Source of the DNA: Frateuria flava
Lineage (GTDB): Bacteria; Pseudomonadota; Gammaproteobacteria; Xanthomonadales; Rhodanobacteraceae
Length of the DNA stretch: 64,000 bases
Reading direction: 5' to 3'
Assembly: GCF_017837635.1 (NCBI RefSeq)
Contig: NZ_JAGJRS010000022.1
Coordinates: 1-64,000, forward strand
The translations under genes and the position numbers were made by a program. Positions within the stretch are counted from its first letter, which is position 1; every line of letters starts with the position of its first letter. This document shows positions 1 to 12,065 of this stretch, piece after piece. Under the pieces are notes generated by a model, which saw only the letters and a list, made by a program, of their open reading frames with translations, had not been told where the DNA came from and did not search any database.

Positions 1-60
1 GCCATCGTTGATGCAATGGCGGCTTAGCTCCTATCCGGTGTCCAAAAAGACTTGACCACT
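1..60. other. unassigned left edge
   Basis: The first 60 bases precede the tandem repeat array. One plus-strand frame is open from the edge to a TAG at 25-27 and could be the last eight codons of a gene to the left, but this is too short to judge. Nothing else is recognisable. Confidence 0.3.
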
Positions 61-137
61 TCACCCCAACCCTCTCCCCGGAGGGGAGAGGGAGCAGAGC
101 GCGCTTGCCTCAGCTCTCGACCGCATCGGCCCGCTTT

Positions 138-232
138 GCCTCGATGAACTCGCCCTGGGGTGCGCTGACGCTCTCGACGGTGCCGCCACGAGGTGCCTTG
201 AGCGGAGGTTCCATTCAACGCGACCTCGATGG
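138..232 (-). pseudogene. biotinyl-domain fragment, copy A
   Basis: Minus-strand sequence similar to the 3' end of the downstream carboxylase gene (the genuine match is about 876-962). Compared with copy B it lacks two bases next to the position of the biotinyl MKM codons, so the frame is broken there. It has no start or stop of its own that would make a sensible protein. Confidence 0.7.
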
Positions 233-453
233 CCGCCTTGTTTCGCCTTGGCTCTTGAACCCTCTCCCCTCCGGGGAGAGGGCAGGGTGAGGGGCCGGGG
301 CTCGCGGGGAAGCTGCGGGTGCCAGGGGGTTAGAAAGGCCCCTCTTGGACCGGGGCTCCCCGCAAGAGCGGCCCCTCACCCCAACCCTCTCCCCGGAGGG
401 GAGAGGGAGCAGAGCGCGCTCGCCTCAGTTCTCGACCGCATTCGGCCCGCTTT

Positions 454-560
454 GCCTCGATGAACTCGCTCTGGGGTGCGCTGACGCTCTCGACGGTGCC
501 GCCACGAGGTGCCTTGAGCGGAGGTTCCATCTTCAACGCGACCTCGATGGCGCCTTGTTT
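454..560 (-). pseudogene. biotinyl-domain fragment, copy B
   Basis: Best preserved copy. The minus strand reads LKMEPPLKAPRGGTVESVSA and then SEFIEA, against MKMELALKAPRAGTIESVSA and GEFVEADAVLVRFEG in the intact gene. The residue before the biotin-accepting lysine has changed from Met to Leu, and the last beta strand is replaced by unrelated repeat sequence, so a functional biotinyl domain is not expected. Confidence 0.75.
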
Positions 561-770
561 CGCCTTGGCTCTTGAACCCTCTCCCCTCCGGGGAGAGGGC
601 AGGGTGAGGGGCCGGGGCTCGCGGGGAAGCTGCGGGTGCGAGGCGGGCTTGGAAAAGCCCTTTTGGACCGGGCTCCCCGCAAGAGCGGCCCCTCACCCCA
701 ACCCTCTCCCCGGAGGGGAGAGGGAGCAGAGCGCGCTCGCCTCAGTTCTCGACTGCGTTCGGCCCGCTTT

Positions 771-830
771 GCCTTCGATGAACTCGCCCTGGCTCTCGAC
801 GGTGCCGCCACGCGGTGCCTTGAGCGGAGA
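771..830 (-). pseudogene. biotinyl-domain fragment, copy C
   Basis: Shortest copy, missing the stretch equivalent to GGGGTGCGCTGACG of the other copies and truncated at its biotin-motif end. It abuts the intact gene, whose stop codon is at 845-847. Confidence 0.6.
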
Positions 831-844
831 GGGAGCGCAGATCT

Positions 845-2833
<1,989 letters not shown>

Positions 2834-2960
2834 GCAGGGTTGTCCCCAAGCCGATGCAAAGCCCGCGAAATTAACAGATATGCCGTGTGTAGCCGATGCG
2901 CAGCGCAGCACGGGGCCGGCTGCGGAGGGCTATGATTGCCGGTCGCCGCCTGGCTTTTGC

Positions 2961-3020
2961 TGCAGGAGCGCCCTTGGGCGCGACCGGAAGACGGCGGTCG
3001 CGCCCAAGGGCGCTCCTACA
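2961..3020. repeat. dispersed palindrome, family R1
   Basis: Imperfect inverted repeat: AGGAGCGCCCTTGGGCGCG ... CGCGCCCAAGGGCGCTCCT. It lies in the divergent gap between the carboxylase gene and queA. The same family recurs at 26007, 31119 and 58506, with half copies at 5351 and 26141. Confidence 0.85.
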
Positions 3021-3041
3021 AGAAGCCCTGCGAGGCCCGCT

Positions 3042-4070
3042 TTGAAGAAGTCCGATTTCGATTTCGATCTCCCGCCCGAGCTGATCGCCCAGGCGCCGCT
3101 GCCGGAGCGTTCGGCCAGCCGGCTGCTTTGGATGGACCCGGTGGCGCGTGTGCTGGAAGACCGCCAGTTCCGCGACCTGCCGTCCTTCCTTCGCGCCGGC
3201 GACATGCTGGTGTTCAACGACACCCGCGTGTTGCCGGCGCGGCTGTATGGGCGCAAGGAATCCGGCGGCGCGGTGGAGATCCTGATCGAGCGCGTCACCG
3301 GGGCGCACGAGGCGACCGTGCAACTGGGCGTGAGCAAGAAGCCGAAGGAGGGTGGCCGCATCGAGCTGGGGGACGGCAGCCATGCCACGGTGCTGGGCCG
3401 TGACGGGGCCTTCTTCAGGCTGCGCTTCGAATCGCCCGAGCCGCTGGAGAAGCTGCTCGCGAGGCTGGGCGAGATGCCGCTGCCGCCGTACATCGAGCGC
3501 CATGCCGATGCCTCTGACCTGGAGCGCTACCAGACCGTCTACGCCCGCGAACCCGGCGCGGTGGCGGCGCCGACCGCGGGCCTGCATTTCGACGAACCGC
3601 TGCTCGAACGCCTGCGGGAGCAGGGCGTGGACACCGGCTACGTGACGTTGCACGTGGGTGCCGGCACCTTCCAGCCGGTGCGGGTGGACGACATCCATCA
3701 GCACACCATGCATCGCGAGTGGCTCAACGTGGGCGCCGCGCTGGTGGAGAAGATGCGCCGCACGCGCGCCGCCGGCGGTCGGGTGATCGCGGTGGGCACG
3801 ACGGTGGTGCGGGCGCTGGAGAGCGCCACCCTCGACGGACAGGTGCATCCGTTCGCGGGCGAGACGCAGATCTTCATTTTCCCCGGCTACCGCATCACCA
3901 GCATCGATGGCTTGATCACCAACTTCCACTTGCCCCAGTCGACCTTGCTGATGCTGGTGTCGGCGCTGGCCGGGCGGGAGTTCGTGCTGGAGGCGTACCG
4001 GCATGCGGTGCGGGAGCGCTACCGCTTCTTTTCCTACGGCGATGCCATGCTGATCCTGCCGCGCGCCTAG
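3042..4070 (+). CDS. queA: S-adenosylmethionine:tRNA ribosyltransferase-isomerase
   Basis: 342 residues, the usual QueA length. It transfers and isomerises the ribosyl group of SAM onto preQ1 in tRNA to give epoxyqueuosine; cytosolic. Recognisable QueA blocks are [14 protein letters not shown] at the N-terminus, [34 protein letters not shown] and [18 protein letters not shown]. The frame is open far upstream, but homology starts at [10 protein letters not shown], so the best start is the TTG at 3042, with a weak GAGG about 8 bases before it. It heads the queA-tgt-yajC-secD-secF arrangement common in gammaproteobacteria. Confidence 0.95.
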   Translation: MKKSDFDFDLPPELIAQAPLPERSASRLLWMDPVARVLEDRQFRDLPSFLRAGDMLVFNDTRVLPARLYGRKESGGAVEILIERVTGAHEATVQLGVSKKPKEGGRIELGDGSHATVLGRDGAFFRLRFESPEPLEKLLARLGEMPLPPYIERHADASDLERYQTVYAREPGAVAAPTAGLHFDEPLLERLREQGVDTGYVTLHVGAGTFQPVRVDDIHQHTMHREWLNVGAALVEKMRRTRAAGGRVIAVGTTVVRALESATLDGQVHPFAGETQIFIFPGYRITSIDGLITNFHLPQSTLLMLVSALAGREFVLEAYRHAVRERYRFFSYGDAMLILPRA

Positions 4071-5345
<1,275 letters not shown>

Positions 5346-5350
5346 CCTCC

Positions 5351-5380
5351 TTGCAGGAGCGCCTGTGCGCGACTGCCATG
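5351..5380. repeat. half copy of R1 palindrome
   Basis: TTGCAGGAGCGCCTGTGCGCG matches one arm of the R1 element; the second arm is missing. Confidence 0.6.
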
Positions 5381-5567
5381 GCGGCACGCCGGGAGCCTCC
5401 GCGGTGCCACCGCGTCGGCCGTCGCGTACGGCGGCGCTGCGGCAGGGTGATGGCGCGGGGCGGGAACTTCCCGTCGGCGAGGTTTACCAAGGCGTGCCGC
5501 TTGCAAACCCGGGTCCGCATCGCCATGCAGGGACGCGTGAAGCCGCCGTGCATGCCCTTGGGGTGCA

Positions 5568-5576
5568 TGGCATAAT
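5568..5576 (+). promoter_or_regulatory. candidate extended -10 promoter for yajC-secDF
   Basis: TGGCATAAT is an extended -10 (TGn plus CATAAT), in the 296-bp gap before yajC. No good -35 is seen at 17 bp. The position, 66 bp before yajC, suits a separate promoter for the translocon genes. Confidence 0.4.
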
Positions 5577-5641
5577 CCAAGACCTTTTTTCTGGCGTGGA
5601 ACGGAAATTCCTGTCCGCGCCGCTACTTGCAGGATGAAACG

Positions 5642-5974
5642 ATGAGCCTCCCGATGTCCCTCGTGATCGCCCAGGCCGCTCCCGCCGCCGCGCCGGGCAA
5701 CCCGCTTTTCAGCTTCCTGCCGCTGATCGCGCTGTTCGTGATCTTCTACTTCCTGATGATTCGCCCCCAGATGAAGCGCCAGAAGGAACATCGCAACATG
5801 GTCTCGGCGCTGGCCAAGGGGGACGAAGTGGTCAGCAACGGCGGTATCGCCGGGCGCGTGGACGAGGTGGGCGAGAGCTTCCTGACCGTCGAGATCGCGC
5901 CGAACGTCAAGATCAAGCTGCAGAAGGGCGCCATTTCCCAGGTGCTGCCCAAGGGCACGCTGAAGTCGTCCTGA
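5642..5974 (+). CDS. yajC: preprotein translocase accessory subunit YajC
   Basis: 110 residues. Small inner-membrane protein that associates with SecD and SecF and assists SecYEG-driven export. One transmembrane helix (about residues 21-41, FLPLIALFVIFYFLMI) is followed by the conserved RPQMKRQKEH and a C-terminal domain with DEVVSNGGIAGRV. The ATG at 5642 is chosen over one five codons upstream because it follows GGATGAAACG and gives the usual length. secD follows 79 bp downstream. Confidence 0.94.
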   Translation: MSLPMSLVIAQAAPAAAPGNPLFSFLPLIALFVIFYFLMIRPQMKRQKEHRNMVSALAKGDEVVSNGGIAGRVDEVGESFLTVEIAPNVKIKLQKGAISQVLPKGTLKSS

Positions 5975-6053
5975 CATCCTGGCCAGCCAAGGCCATCCGC
6001 CGCGGCTTCAGGGGCCGCGGCCTTCGAAGTAACGAGAAACGGGCTTCCCAGGC

Positions 6054-7934
6054 ATGAGTGACTTTCCACGCTGGAAATACGCGCTGGTCGCGTTGGTATT
6101 GCTGTTCGGCATCATCTACGCGCTGCCCAACGCCTTCCCGCCGGTACCGTCGGTGCAGGTGCTCGCCACCCACGGCGCGCCGCTCGATGCCTCAATCAAG
6201 CAGAAGGTCGCCGACGCGCTGACGGCGCAAAAGGTCGCCTACAGCGGGCTGGCGATCGAGGGCGACCACCTGGTGGCCGACTTCCCCAACGCCGACGTGC
6301 AGGCCAAGGCCGCCGACGTCATCAAGGGCGCGCTGGGCGACAACTACACCGTCGCGCTCAACCTCGCCTCGACCGTGCCGGGCTGGCTGCGCGCCATCCA
6401 CGCCAACTCGATGCCGCTGGGCCTGGACCTGCAGGGCGGCGTGCACTTCCTGATGGCGGTGGACCAGAACGCGGTGGTCGACAAGCAGGAAGAGCGCTAC
6501 GCCGACGACATCCGCAGCCTGCTGCGCGAGAAGAACATCCGCTACGAGTCGGTGACTCGCAACGCCCAGCGTGGGCAAGGCATCAGCGTGGTGCTGCGTT
6601 CGGCAGCCGACCGCAGCGCCGCCACCGATGCGATCGCCACCGAGTACCCGGACCTGCTGGTGCAGGACGGCGCCAACACCGGTGACCGGTTCCTGCTCAC
6701 CGCCACGGTCAAGCCGGAGAAGCTGCGCGAGCTCGCGCTGGCCACCATCCGCCAGAACACCGCCACGCTGCGCAACCGCATCAACGCGCTGGGCGTGTCC
6801 GAGCCGCTGATCCAGCAGCAGGGCGAAGACCAGATCGTGGTGGAACTGGCCGGCGTGCAGAACCCGGCCGAGGCGAAGAAGGTGATCGGCGCCATCGCCA
6901 CGCTGGAATACCGCGCCGGCATCGGCTATCCGGGCGACCCGCGCGCCGTCGAGGCCGCGCGCACCGGCAACGTGCCGCCGGACGCCAACCTCTACTACGA
7001 GCGCGGCACGAACCGGCCGGTGCTGGTCTCCAAGCGCATCATCGCCACCGGCGACGAACTGGTCGACGCCGCTTCCGGCGTGGACCAGCAGAGCGGCACG
7101 CCCAAGGTGGACGTGACCCTCAGCGCCTCCGGTGCCAAGAAGATGCTCGACTTCACCAGCGCCAATGTCGGCAAGCCGATGGCGGTGGTGTACGTCGAAA
7201 CCGTCTACGACACCAAGATCGTCGACGGCAAGGAAGTGCACATCCCGCACACCACCCAGGAGGTCATCAGCGACGCGACCATCCAGGGCGTGTTCGGCAA
7301 GCAGTTCCAGACCACCGGCCTGAACAGTCCCAAGGAAGCCTCCGAGCTGGCGTTGCTGCTCAAGGGTGGCTCGCTGGCCGCGCCGATGAACATCGCCTCG
7401 CAGTCGGTGATCGGCCCGAGCATGGGCCAGGACAACATCGAGAAGGGCCTGCGCGCGGTGCTGCTGGGCCTGGGCCTCGTGCTGCTGGCTGCGGCCATCT
7501 ACTACCACCTGTTCGGCCTGGTGGCCGACATCGCGCTGTTCTTCAACCTGGTGATCCTGGTCGCGGTAATGTCGATGATCGGGGTGACCCTGACCATGCC
7601 GGGCATCGCGGGCATCGTGCTGACGCTGGGCATGGCGATCGACGCCAACGTGCTGATCTGCGAGCGCGTGCGTGAGGAACTGCGCAACGGCTCCAGTCCG
7701 CACGCGGCCATCCGCGCCGGTTACGACAAGGCCTGGTCGACCATCCTGGACGCCAACGTCACCCACCTGATCGCGGCGCTGGCGCTCACCACCATGGGCT
7801 CGGGCCCGATCAAGGGCTTCGGCGTGACGCTGCTGATCGGCATCCTGACTTCGATGTTCACCTCGGTCACCGTGACCCACGCGATCACCGCGCTGATCCA
7901 CGGCAACCGCAAGCTCAAGACCCTTTCGGTGTAA
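6054..7934 (+). CDS. secD: protein translocase subunit SecD
   Basis: 626 residues. Inner-membrane, proton-driven half of the SecDF complex that pulls exported proteins out of SecYEG on the periplasmic side. An N-terminal helix is followed by the large periplasmic P1 region with LGLDLQGGVHFL and TLRNRINALGVSEPLIQQQG. Six helices of the RND-like domain lie after residue 460, with GIVLTLGMAIDANVLI carrying the motif-4 aspartate. secF follows 15 bp downstream, so the two are co-transcribed. Confidence 0.97.
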   Translation: MSDFPRWKYALVALVLLFGIIYALPNAFPPVPSVQVLATHGAPLDASIKQKVADALTAQKVAYSGLAIEGDHLVADFPNADVQAKAADVIKGALGDNYTVALNLASTVPGWLRAIHANSMPLGLDLQGGVHFLMAVDQNAVVDKQEERYADDIRSLLREKNIRYESVTRNAQRGQGISVVLRSAADRSAATDAIATEYPDLLVQDGANTGDRFLLTATVKPEKLRELALATIRQNTATLRNRINALGVSEPLIQQQGEDQIVVELAGVQNPAEAKKVIGAIATLEYRAGIGYPGDPRAVEAARTGNVPPDANLYYERGTNRPVLVSKRIIATGDELVDAASGVDQQSGTPKVDVTLSASGAKKMLDFTSANVGKPMAVVYVETVYDTKIVDGKEVHIPHTTQEVISDATIQGVFGKQFQTTGLNSPKEASELALLLKGGSLAAPMNIASQSVIGPSMGQDNIEKGLRAVLLGLGLVLLAAAIYYHLFGLVADIALFFNLVILVAVMSMIGVTLTMPGIAGIVLTLGMAIDANVLICERVREELRNGSSPHAAIRAGYDKAWSTILDANVTHLIAALALTTMGSGPIKGFGVTLLIGILTSMFTSVTVTHAITALIHGNRKLKTLSV

Positions 7935-7949
7935 GGGGCGGGACGCGCA

Positions 7950-8924
7950 ATGGAAATCTTCAATCACAACAGCAACGTCCCCTTCCTGCACTGGCGCAAG
8001 ATCAGCATCGTCATCGCGGCGCTGCTGATGATCGCCTCTGTGGGCCTGCTGCTCACCCGCGGTCTCAATTACGGTTTGGACTTCACCGGCGGCATCTCGG
8101 TCGAGGTCAAGTACGACCGCACGATCGACATCGGCGACGTACGCAAGGCGCTGGACGAGGCCGGCATCGAGAACCCGGTGGTGCAGAGCCTGGGCGGTTC
8201 ACGCCAGGTGCTGATCCGCCTGCAGCCGAAGACCGACGGCAAGGATGGCGCGGCCGCTCCGGGCGAAGGCGCCTCGGCGCGTGCCGACAAGGTGGCTGCC
8301 GCCGTCATGGCTGCACTCAAGAAGGAGCGTCCGGACGCGGTGGAAGCCAGCCACAGCTTCGTCAGCCCGCAGGTGGGTGACGAGCTCAAGAGCGACGGTT
8401 CGATCGCGGCGATCTTCGTGATCATCGGCATTGGCGTGTACCTGTGGATCCGCTTCGAGCGTCGCTTTGCGATCGCCGCGTTGCTGACCGAGGTGCACGA
8501 CACGCTGGTGACGCTGGGCGTGATCTCGCTGGTGCAGCGCGAGTTCGACCTGACCGTGCTGGCCTCGGTGCTGGCGGTGATCGGTTACTCGATCAACGAT
8601 AAGGTGGTGGTGTTCGACCGCATCCGTGAGCTGTTCCGCCTGGCCCGCAAGGCCGATCCGGAGGAGATCCTCAACCGGTCGATCAACACCACACTGTCGC
8701 GCACCATCATCACTTCGTTGTTCACCGGCATCACCATGGCGGCGCTGTACTTCTTCGGCGGTCCGCAGGTGCATGGCTTCGCGATCACCATGCTGATCGG
8801 CATCGTGGTGGGTACGCTGTCCTCGATCTTTGTGGCCAGCCCGATCCTGCTGTGGCTGGGCGTGTCCAAGAAGGACCTGATGCCGCAGACCAAGGACAAC
8901 CCGGAGCTTGCACGGCGGCCTTGA
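7950..8924 (+). CDS. secF: protein translocase subunit SecF
   Basis: 324 residues. Partner of SecD in the inner membrane. The family signature LNYGLDFTGGISVEV follows the first helix. The RND-like helices contain VIGYSINDKVVVFDRIRE and LNRSINTTLSRTIITS, both conserved in SecF. A clear intrinsic terminator follows 20 bp after the stop, closing the operon. Confidence 0.97.
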   Translation: MEIFNHNSNVPFLHWRKISIVIAALLMIASVGLLLTRGLNYGLDFTGGISVEVKYDRTIDIGDVRKALDEAGIENPVVQSLGGSRQVLIRLQPKTDGKDGAAAPGEGASARADKVAAAVMAALKKERPDAVEASHSFVSPQVGDELKSDGSIAAIFVIIGIGVYLWIRFERRFAIAALLTEVHDTLVTLGVISLVQREFDLTVLASVLAVIGYSINDKVVVFDRIRELFRLARKADPEEILNRSINTTLSRTIITSLFTGITMAALYFFGGPQVHGFAITMLIGIVVGTLSSIFVASPILLWLGVSKKDLMPQTKDNPELARRP

Positions 8925-8944
8925 GACGCCTGTCCCCCGCAAAG

Positions 8945-8972
8945 AAGCCCGGCCTTGTGCCGGGCTTTTTTT
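8945..8972 (+). terminator. rho-independent terminator after secF
   Basis: Stem AAGCCCGG (8945-8952) with CCGGGCTT (8960-8967), a 7-base loop, then a run of T to 8972. Confidence 0.92.
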
Positions 8973-9102
8973 GTGGCCTGCGGCGCCGTTGCCCCCGTGC
9001 ATCTGCGGGCATCCGTGCCGCCGGGCCGATGGCCGCGCGACGAATCGGCACCCCGCGGTCGGGTCAGCGCCGAGTCTCAGGGGGCTCGAGCGCCTCAACG
9101 GA

Positions 9103-9207
9103 CGTCATTCCCACGGAAGCGGGAATCCGTTGGCTCCGGCTCCCTGAGGCAAGGAAGGATGACCAGCATTGGCTGGTGAGGCACCTCCCGCTTTCGCGGG
9201 CATGACG
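9103..9207. repeat. dispersed inverted repeat, family R5
   Basis: Arms CGTCATTCCCACGGAAGCGGGA and TCCCGCTTTCGCGGGCATGACG flank about 60 bp. This layout is common for intergenic repeats in proteobacteria. It sits in the 478-bp gap between secF and motA; the rest of that gap holds the secF terminator and the motA promoter, and nothing else that I recognise. Confidence 0.75.
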
Positions 9208-9334
9208 CCGCGAAGATCGAGGAGTCCGGGTCATTGGCTGGATCTCGGCTCATCAGGAAGCGGGAACGGGCTCGGCCGGGCGGAAACGTCCCGAAACGTC
9301 CGGCAACAGTGATCCCTTGCGCAGCTGCAGCCGT

Positions 9335-9361
9335 TCAATTTTTCCCCCGGTCGACCGATAA
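9335..9361 (+). promoter_or_regulatory. FliA (sigma-28) promoter of motAB
   Basis: TCAATTTT (9335-9342), exactly 11 bases, then ACCGATAA (9354-9361). The enterobacterial sigma-28 consensus is TAAAGTTT-N11-GCCGATAA, so this matches 6/8 and 7/8 with the exact spacing. It lies 41 bp before the motA start, as expected for a class-3 flagellar gene. Confidence 0.8.
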
Positions 9362-9402
9362 CCCGAGGTGATCGCAAGGCGGCGCGCGCCCCGGAGTAGG
9401 AA

Positions 9403-10272
9403 ATGCTGGTTCTGGTAGGAACGTTGGTCGTCATCGGCTGCGTGCTCGGCGGCTATGTGATGTCGCATGGACAGCTGATGGCGCTGTGGCAGCCGTATGA
9501 GCTGCTGATCATCTTCGGGGGTGCGATCGGCGCCTTTCTGACGGCCAATTCCAGCAAGGTGGTCAAGGCGTCGCTGCGCGAAGCAGCTGCGCTGGTGAAG
9601 GGGCCGAACTACAAGAAGCAGGACTACGTGGACCTGCTGGCGCTGCTGTACGACATTTTCGGCGTCATGCGCAAGGAAGGCGTACTGGGTATGGAATCGC
9701 ACATCGAGGATCCGCAATCGAGCGCGGTGTTCTCCGCTTACCCGCGCCTGCTGCGCGAGCACCATCTGGTCGAATTCATTACCGACTGCCTGCGCCTGAT
9801 CGTCGGCGGCAGCATGGAGGCGCACGAACTGGAGGCGTTGCTGGACGCCGAGGTCGAAAACCACCACCACGAGGCCGAAGCGCCTGCGCAGGCGGTGGCC
9901 AAGATGGCGGACGCGCTGCCGGGCTTCGGCATCGTCGCGGCGGTCCTCGGCATCGTTACGACGATGTCCAACCTGGGTGGCGATACCTCGCGCATCGGCG
10001 AACACATCGCCGGCGCGCTGGTGGGCACCTTCCTGGGCATCCTGCTCTGCTACGGCTTCATTGGGCCGGTCGCGGCGGCGATGGAAAGCCGCGTGCGCGA
10101 GGACGGCAAGGCGTTCGAGTGCGTCAAGGTGGCGCTGCTGGCCAATCTGCGCGGCTACAACCCGAAAGTGTCGGTCGAGTTCGCGCGCAAGGTTCTCTCG
10201 GCGCACGCGCGGCCGAATTTCCAGGATCTGGAGGACCACCTCAAGGGCGCCCGCGCCGGAGCCGGCGCATGA
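9403..10272 (+). CDS. motA: flagellar motor stator protein MotA
   Basis: 289 residues. Proton-channel stator subunit in the inner membrane that turns ion flow into torque on FliG. Four transmembrane segments are visible. The residues known to matter in E. coli MotA fall at the same numbers: R90 and E98 in the cytoplasmic loop, P173 (ALPGFGIV) and P222 (FIGPVA). A GGAGTAGG ribosome site precedes the ATG. The stop overlaps the motB start, so the two are translationally coupled. Confidence 0.96.
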   Translation: MLVLVGTLVVIGCVLGGYVMSHGQLMALWQPYELLIIFGGAIGAFLTANSSKVVKASLREAAALVKGPNYKKQDYVDLLALLYDIFGVMRKEGVLGMESHIEDPQSSAVFSAYPRLLREHHLVEFITDCLRLIVGGSMEAHELEALLDAEVENHHHEAEAPAQAVAKMADALPGFGIVAAVLGIVTTMSNLGGDTSRIGEHIAGALVGTFLGILLCYGFIGPVAAAMESRVREDGKAFECVKVALLANLRGYNPKVSVEFARKVLSAHARPNFQDLEDHLKGARAGAGA

Positions 10273-11342
10273 GCGAAGGAGCCGGCCCGCCGATCATCAT
10301 CAAGCGGGTGAAGAAACAGGCGCACGGCCACCATGGCGGTGCCTGGAAGGTGGCCTACGCCGACTTCGTCACGGCGATGATGGCCTTCTTCCTGGTGATG
10401 TGGATCCTGGGCGCCGGCACGCGCGAGCAGAAGGCCGCCATTTCCGAGTATTTCAAAAACCCCAGCATGACGCCGGGCAACGCCACGGTGGCGCCGCCGG
10501 GCCGCATGGGCCCCGGTGGTGCGAGCGACGCGGCCATCCAGCTCGGTGGGGCGATGGACCTCTCGCACGGGCCCGGCAAGGACCACCACAACGGCCCGTC
10601 CGCGCCCGCATCCAAGGAAGCCATCGAAAAACGCGCACGTGAGCAGGAGCGGGCGCGCCTGCAGGAGCTGATGCAGCAACTGCACGCGGCGATCCAGAAC
10701 AGCCAGGCGTTGGCGCCGTTCAAGGACCAGCTGTTGCTGGACATTACGTCCGAGGGCCTGCGCATCCAGATCGTCGACAAGCTCAACCGGCCGATGTTCG
10801 ACCTTGGCAGCGCGCAACTGAAGGACTACACCCGCGCGATCCTCGCCGAGCTGGGTACCTTCATCAATCGCGTGCCCAACCGCATCAGCATTACCGGCCA
10901 TACGGACGACGCGCCGTACGCTGACGAGCGCGACTACAGCAATTGGGAACTCTCCACGGATCGCGCCAACGCGGCCCGGCGCGCACTGCTGGCCGGCGGC
11001 ATGGACAAGGGCAAGCCCGCCCGCGTGGTCGGCTTGGCCGCCTCGGTGCCGCTGGACAAGACGCATCCGGATAATCCGATCAACCGGCGCATCAGCATCA
11101 TCGTGATGACCAGGGAAGCCGAGGCCGCGGCGCTGTCGCAGGACGTGGTCGACAGCCGACCCGCCCAGGACAAGGCGCAGCCGACGGCGGCGGTACAGGC
11201 GCCGCTTGCGCCGATGCCCGACGCGGTTCCCGCGTCAGTGCTACCGGCTGGAGCCTTGCCGGCGGCGGATGCCTTGCAGGCAGCGCCGATGGCCGCCACG
11301 GCGCTGCCGGTGCCGCCGACGCTGCGGCCGGCCGGCCGCTGA
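10269..11342 (+). CDS. motB: flagellar motor stator protein MotB
   Basis: 357 residues. It anchors the stator to peptidoglycan. The single N-terminal helix AYADFVTAMMAFFLVMWIL carries the proton-carrying aspartate at D32, the E. coli position. A plug/linker region follows (ISEYFKNPSMTPG), then a C-terminal OmpA-like peptidoglycan-binding domain with ITGHTDDAPY and NWELSTDRANAARRAL. The ATG overlaps the motA stop by four bases. A tail of about 75 residues rich in Ala and Pro after residue 280 makes it longer than E. coli MotB (308). Confidence 0.96.
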   Translation: MSEGAGPPIIIKRVKKQAHGHHGGAWKVAYADFVTAMMAFFLVMWILGAGTREQKAAISEYFKNPSMTPGNATVAPPGRMGPGGASDAAIQLGGAMDLSHGPGKDHHNGPSAPASKEAIEKRAREQERARLQELMQQLHAAIQNSQALAPFKDQLLLDITSEGLRIQIVDKLNRPMFDLGSAQLKDYTRAILAELGTFINRVPNRISITGHTDDAPYADERDYSNWELSTDRANAARRALLAGGMDKGKPARVVGLAASVPLDKTHPDNPINRRISIIVMTREAEAAALSQDVVDSRPAQDKAQPTAAVQAPLAPMPDAVPASVLPAGALPAADALQAAPMAATALPVPPTLRPAGR

Positions 11343-11506
11343 GCTTTCGCCGGAGGAATCCAGGGCCGAGTGCCCACGGTTTCCTGTCGGGAGCCCACAC
11401 GTGGGCAATGTCCTGGCACACGCATCCCGCCCCTGCGCGATCGGCGAGGCCGGCAAGGCAAAGGCGTGCGTAACAGGCGGGTGTCAGTCTGCCCGGCAGT
11501 GCCCGG

Positions 11507-12046
11507 TCAGGCCCAGGCCCGGCGCGATTCGCGCATGGGCGGGTAGTAGGCGAACACGTGGTTCGTGCTGCCGCAGAAATCCATGTCCTCGATGTGCTCG
11601 CCGCCCAGCCGCTCGGCCACGCGATCGGAAGCCTCGTTGCCGATGCGCACCAGGCTGATCACGCGTGCCGCGTGCAACCGGTTCCAGGCAAACTCCAGGA
11701 TGGCATGGCCGGCCTCGGTGGCGTAGCCGTGGTGGCGGAACTCCGGCTTGAGCATCCAACCCAGTTCCAGCGCCGGCCAGCCCTCCGGATACATCAGGCC
11801 GGCACGGCCGACGAACTGCCCCGTGTCCTTCAGTTCCAGCGCCCACATGCCGCAGCCCCGCAGCTCCCAATGCCCCAGCAGCATGGCCAGCGAGCGCCAG
11901 GCGCCGGTGCGGTCCAGCGGCTGCCCGTCACCGATCCAGCGGGTGCTGTCGGGGTCGGCGAGCATGGCGGCGTACTCGTCGAAGTGGCGCGCCGCCAGCG
12001 CGGTCAGGCGCAGGCGCGGGGTTTCAAGGGTGGGAATCGTTGGCAT
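11507..12046 (-). CDS. GNAT-family N-acetyltransferase (RimJ/RimL-like)
   Basis: 179 residues. It begins TLETPRLRLTAL, the usual opening of the RimJ/RimL-type GNAT group, and contains an acetyl-CoA-binding segment KPEFRHHGYATEAGHAILEFAW followed by VRIGNEASDRVAERLG. The substrate (a protein N-terminus or a small amine) cannot be told from sequence. It lies convergent to motB and upstream of a SET-domain gene in the same direction, 19 bp apart, so the two may form a small operon. Confidence 0.85.
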   Translation of the reverse strand: MPTIPTLETPRLRLTALAARHFDEYAAMLADPDSTRWIGDGQPLDRTGAWRSLAMLLGHWELRGCGMWALELKDTGQFVGRAGLMYPEGWPALELGWMLKPEFRHHGYATEAGHAILEFAWNRLHAARVISLVRIGNEASDRVAERLGGEHIEDMDFCGSTNHVFAYYPPMRESRRAWA

Positions 12047-12065
12047 CGTGGTCGTACAGCAGCCG

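Larger units (their letters stand above)
61..840. repeat. tandem array of ~316-bp units, about 2.5 copies
   Basis: Near-identical units begin at 61, 376 and 693 (periods 315 and 317 bp); the third is cut short and runs into the end of the biotin-carboxylase gene. Each full unit holds a CTCTCCCC/GGGGAGAG palindrome, a fragment similar to the 3' end of the neighbouring carboxylase gene (biotinyl domain, minus strand), a second CTCTCCCC/GGGGAGAG palindrome and a GC-rich spacer. Units differ by small indels and substitutions, so the array is old enough to have diverged or was built from unequal copies. Recombination between the flanking palindromes is a plausible origin (inference). Confidence 0.85.

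Noticed and set aside
61-840. Regular repeats as a possible CRISPR array
   Set aside because: The unit is ~316 bp with no short repeat/unique spacer pattern and no cas genes.
11390-11410. GCCCACACGTGGGC hairpin after motB
   Set aside because: Short, no T run, no matching copies; not enough to call a terminator.
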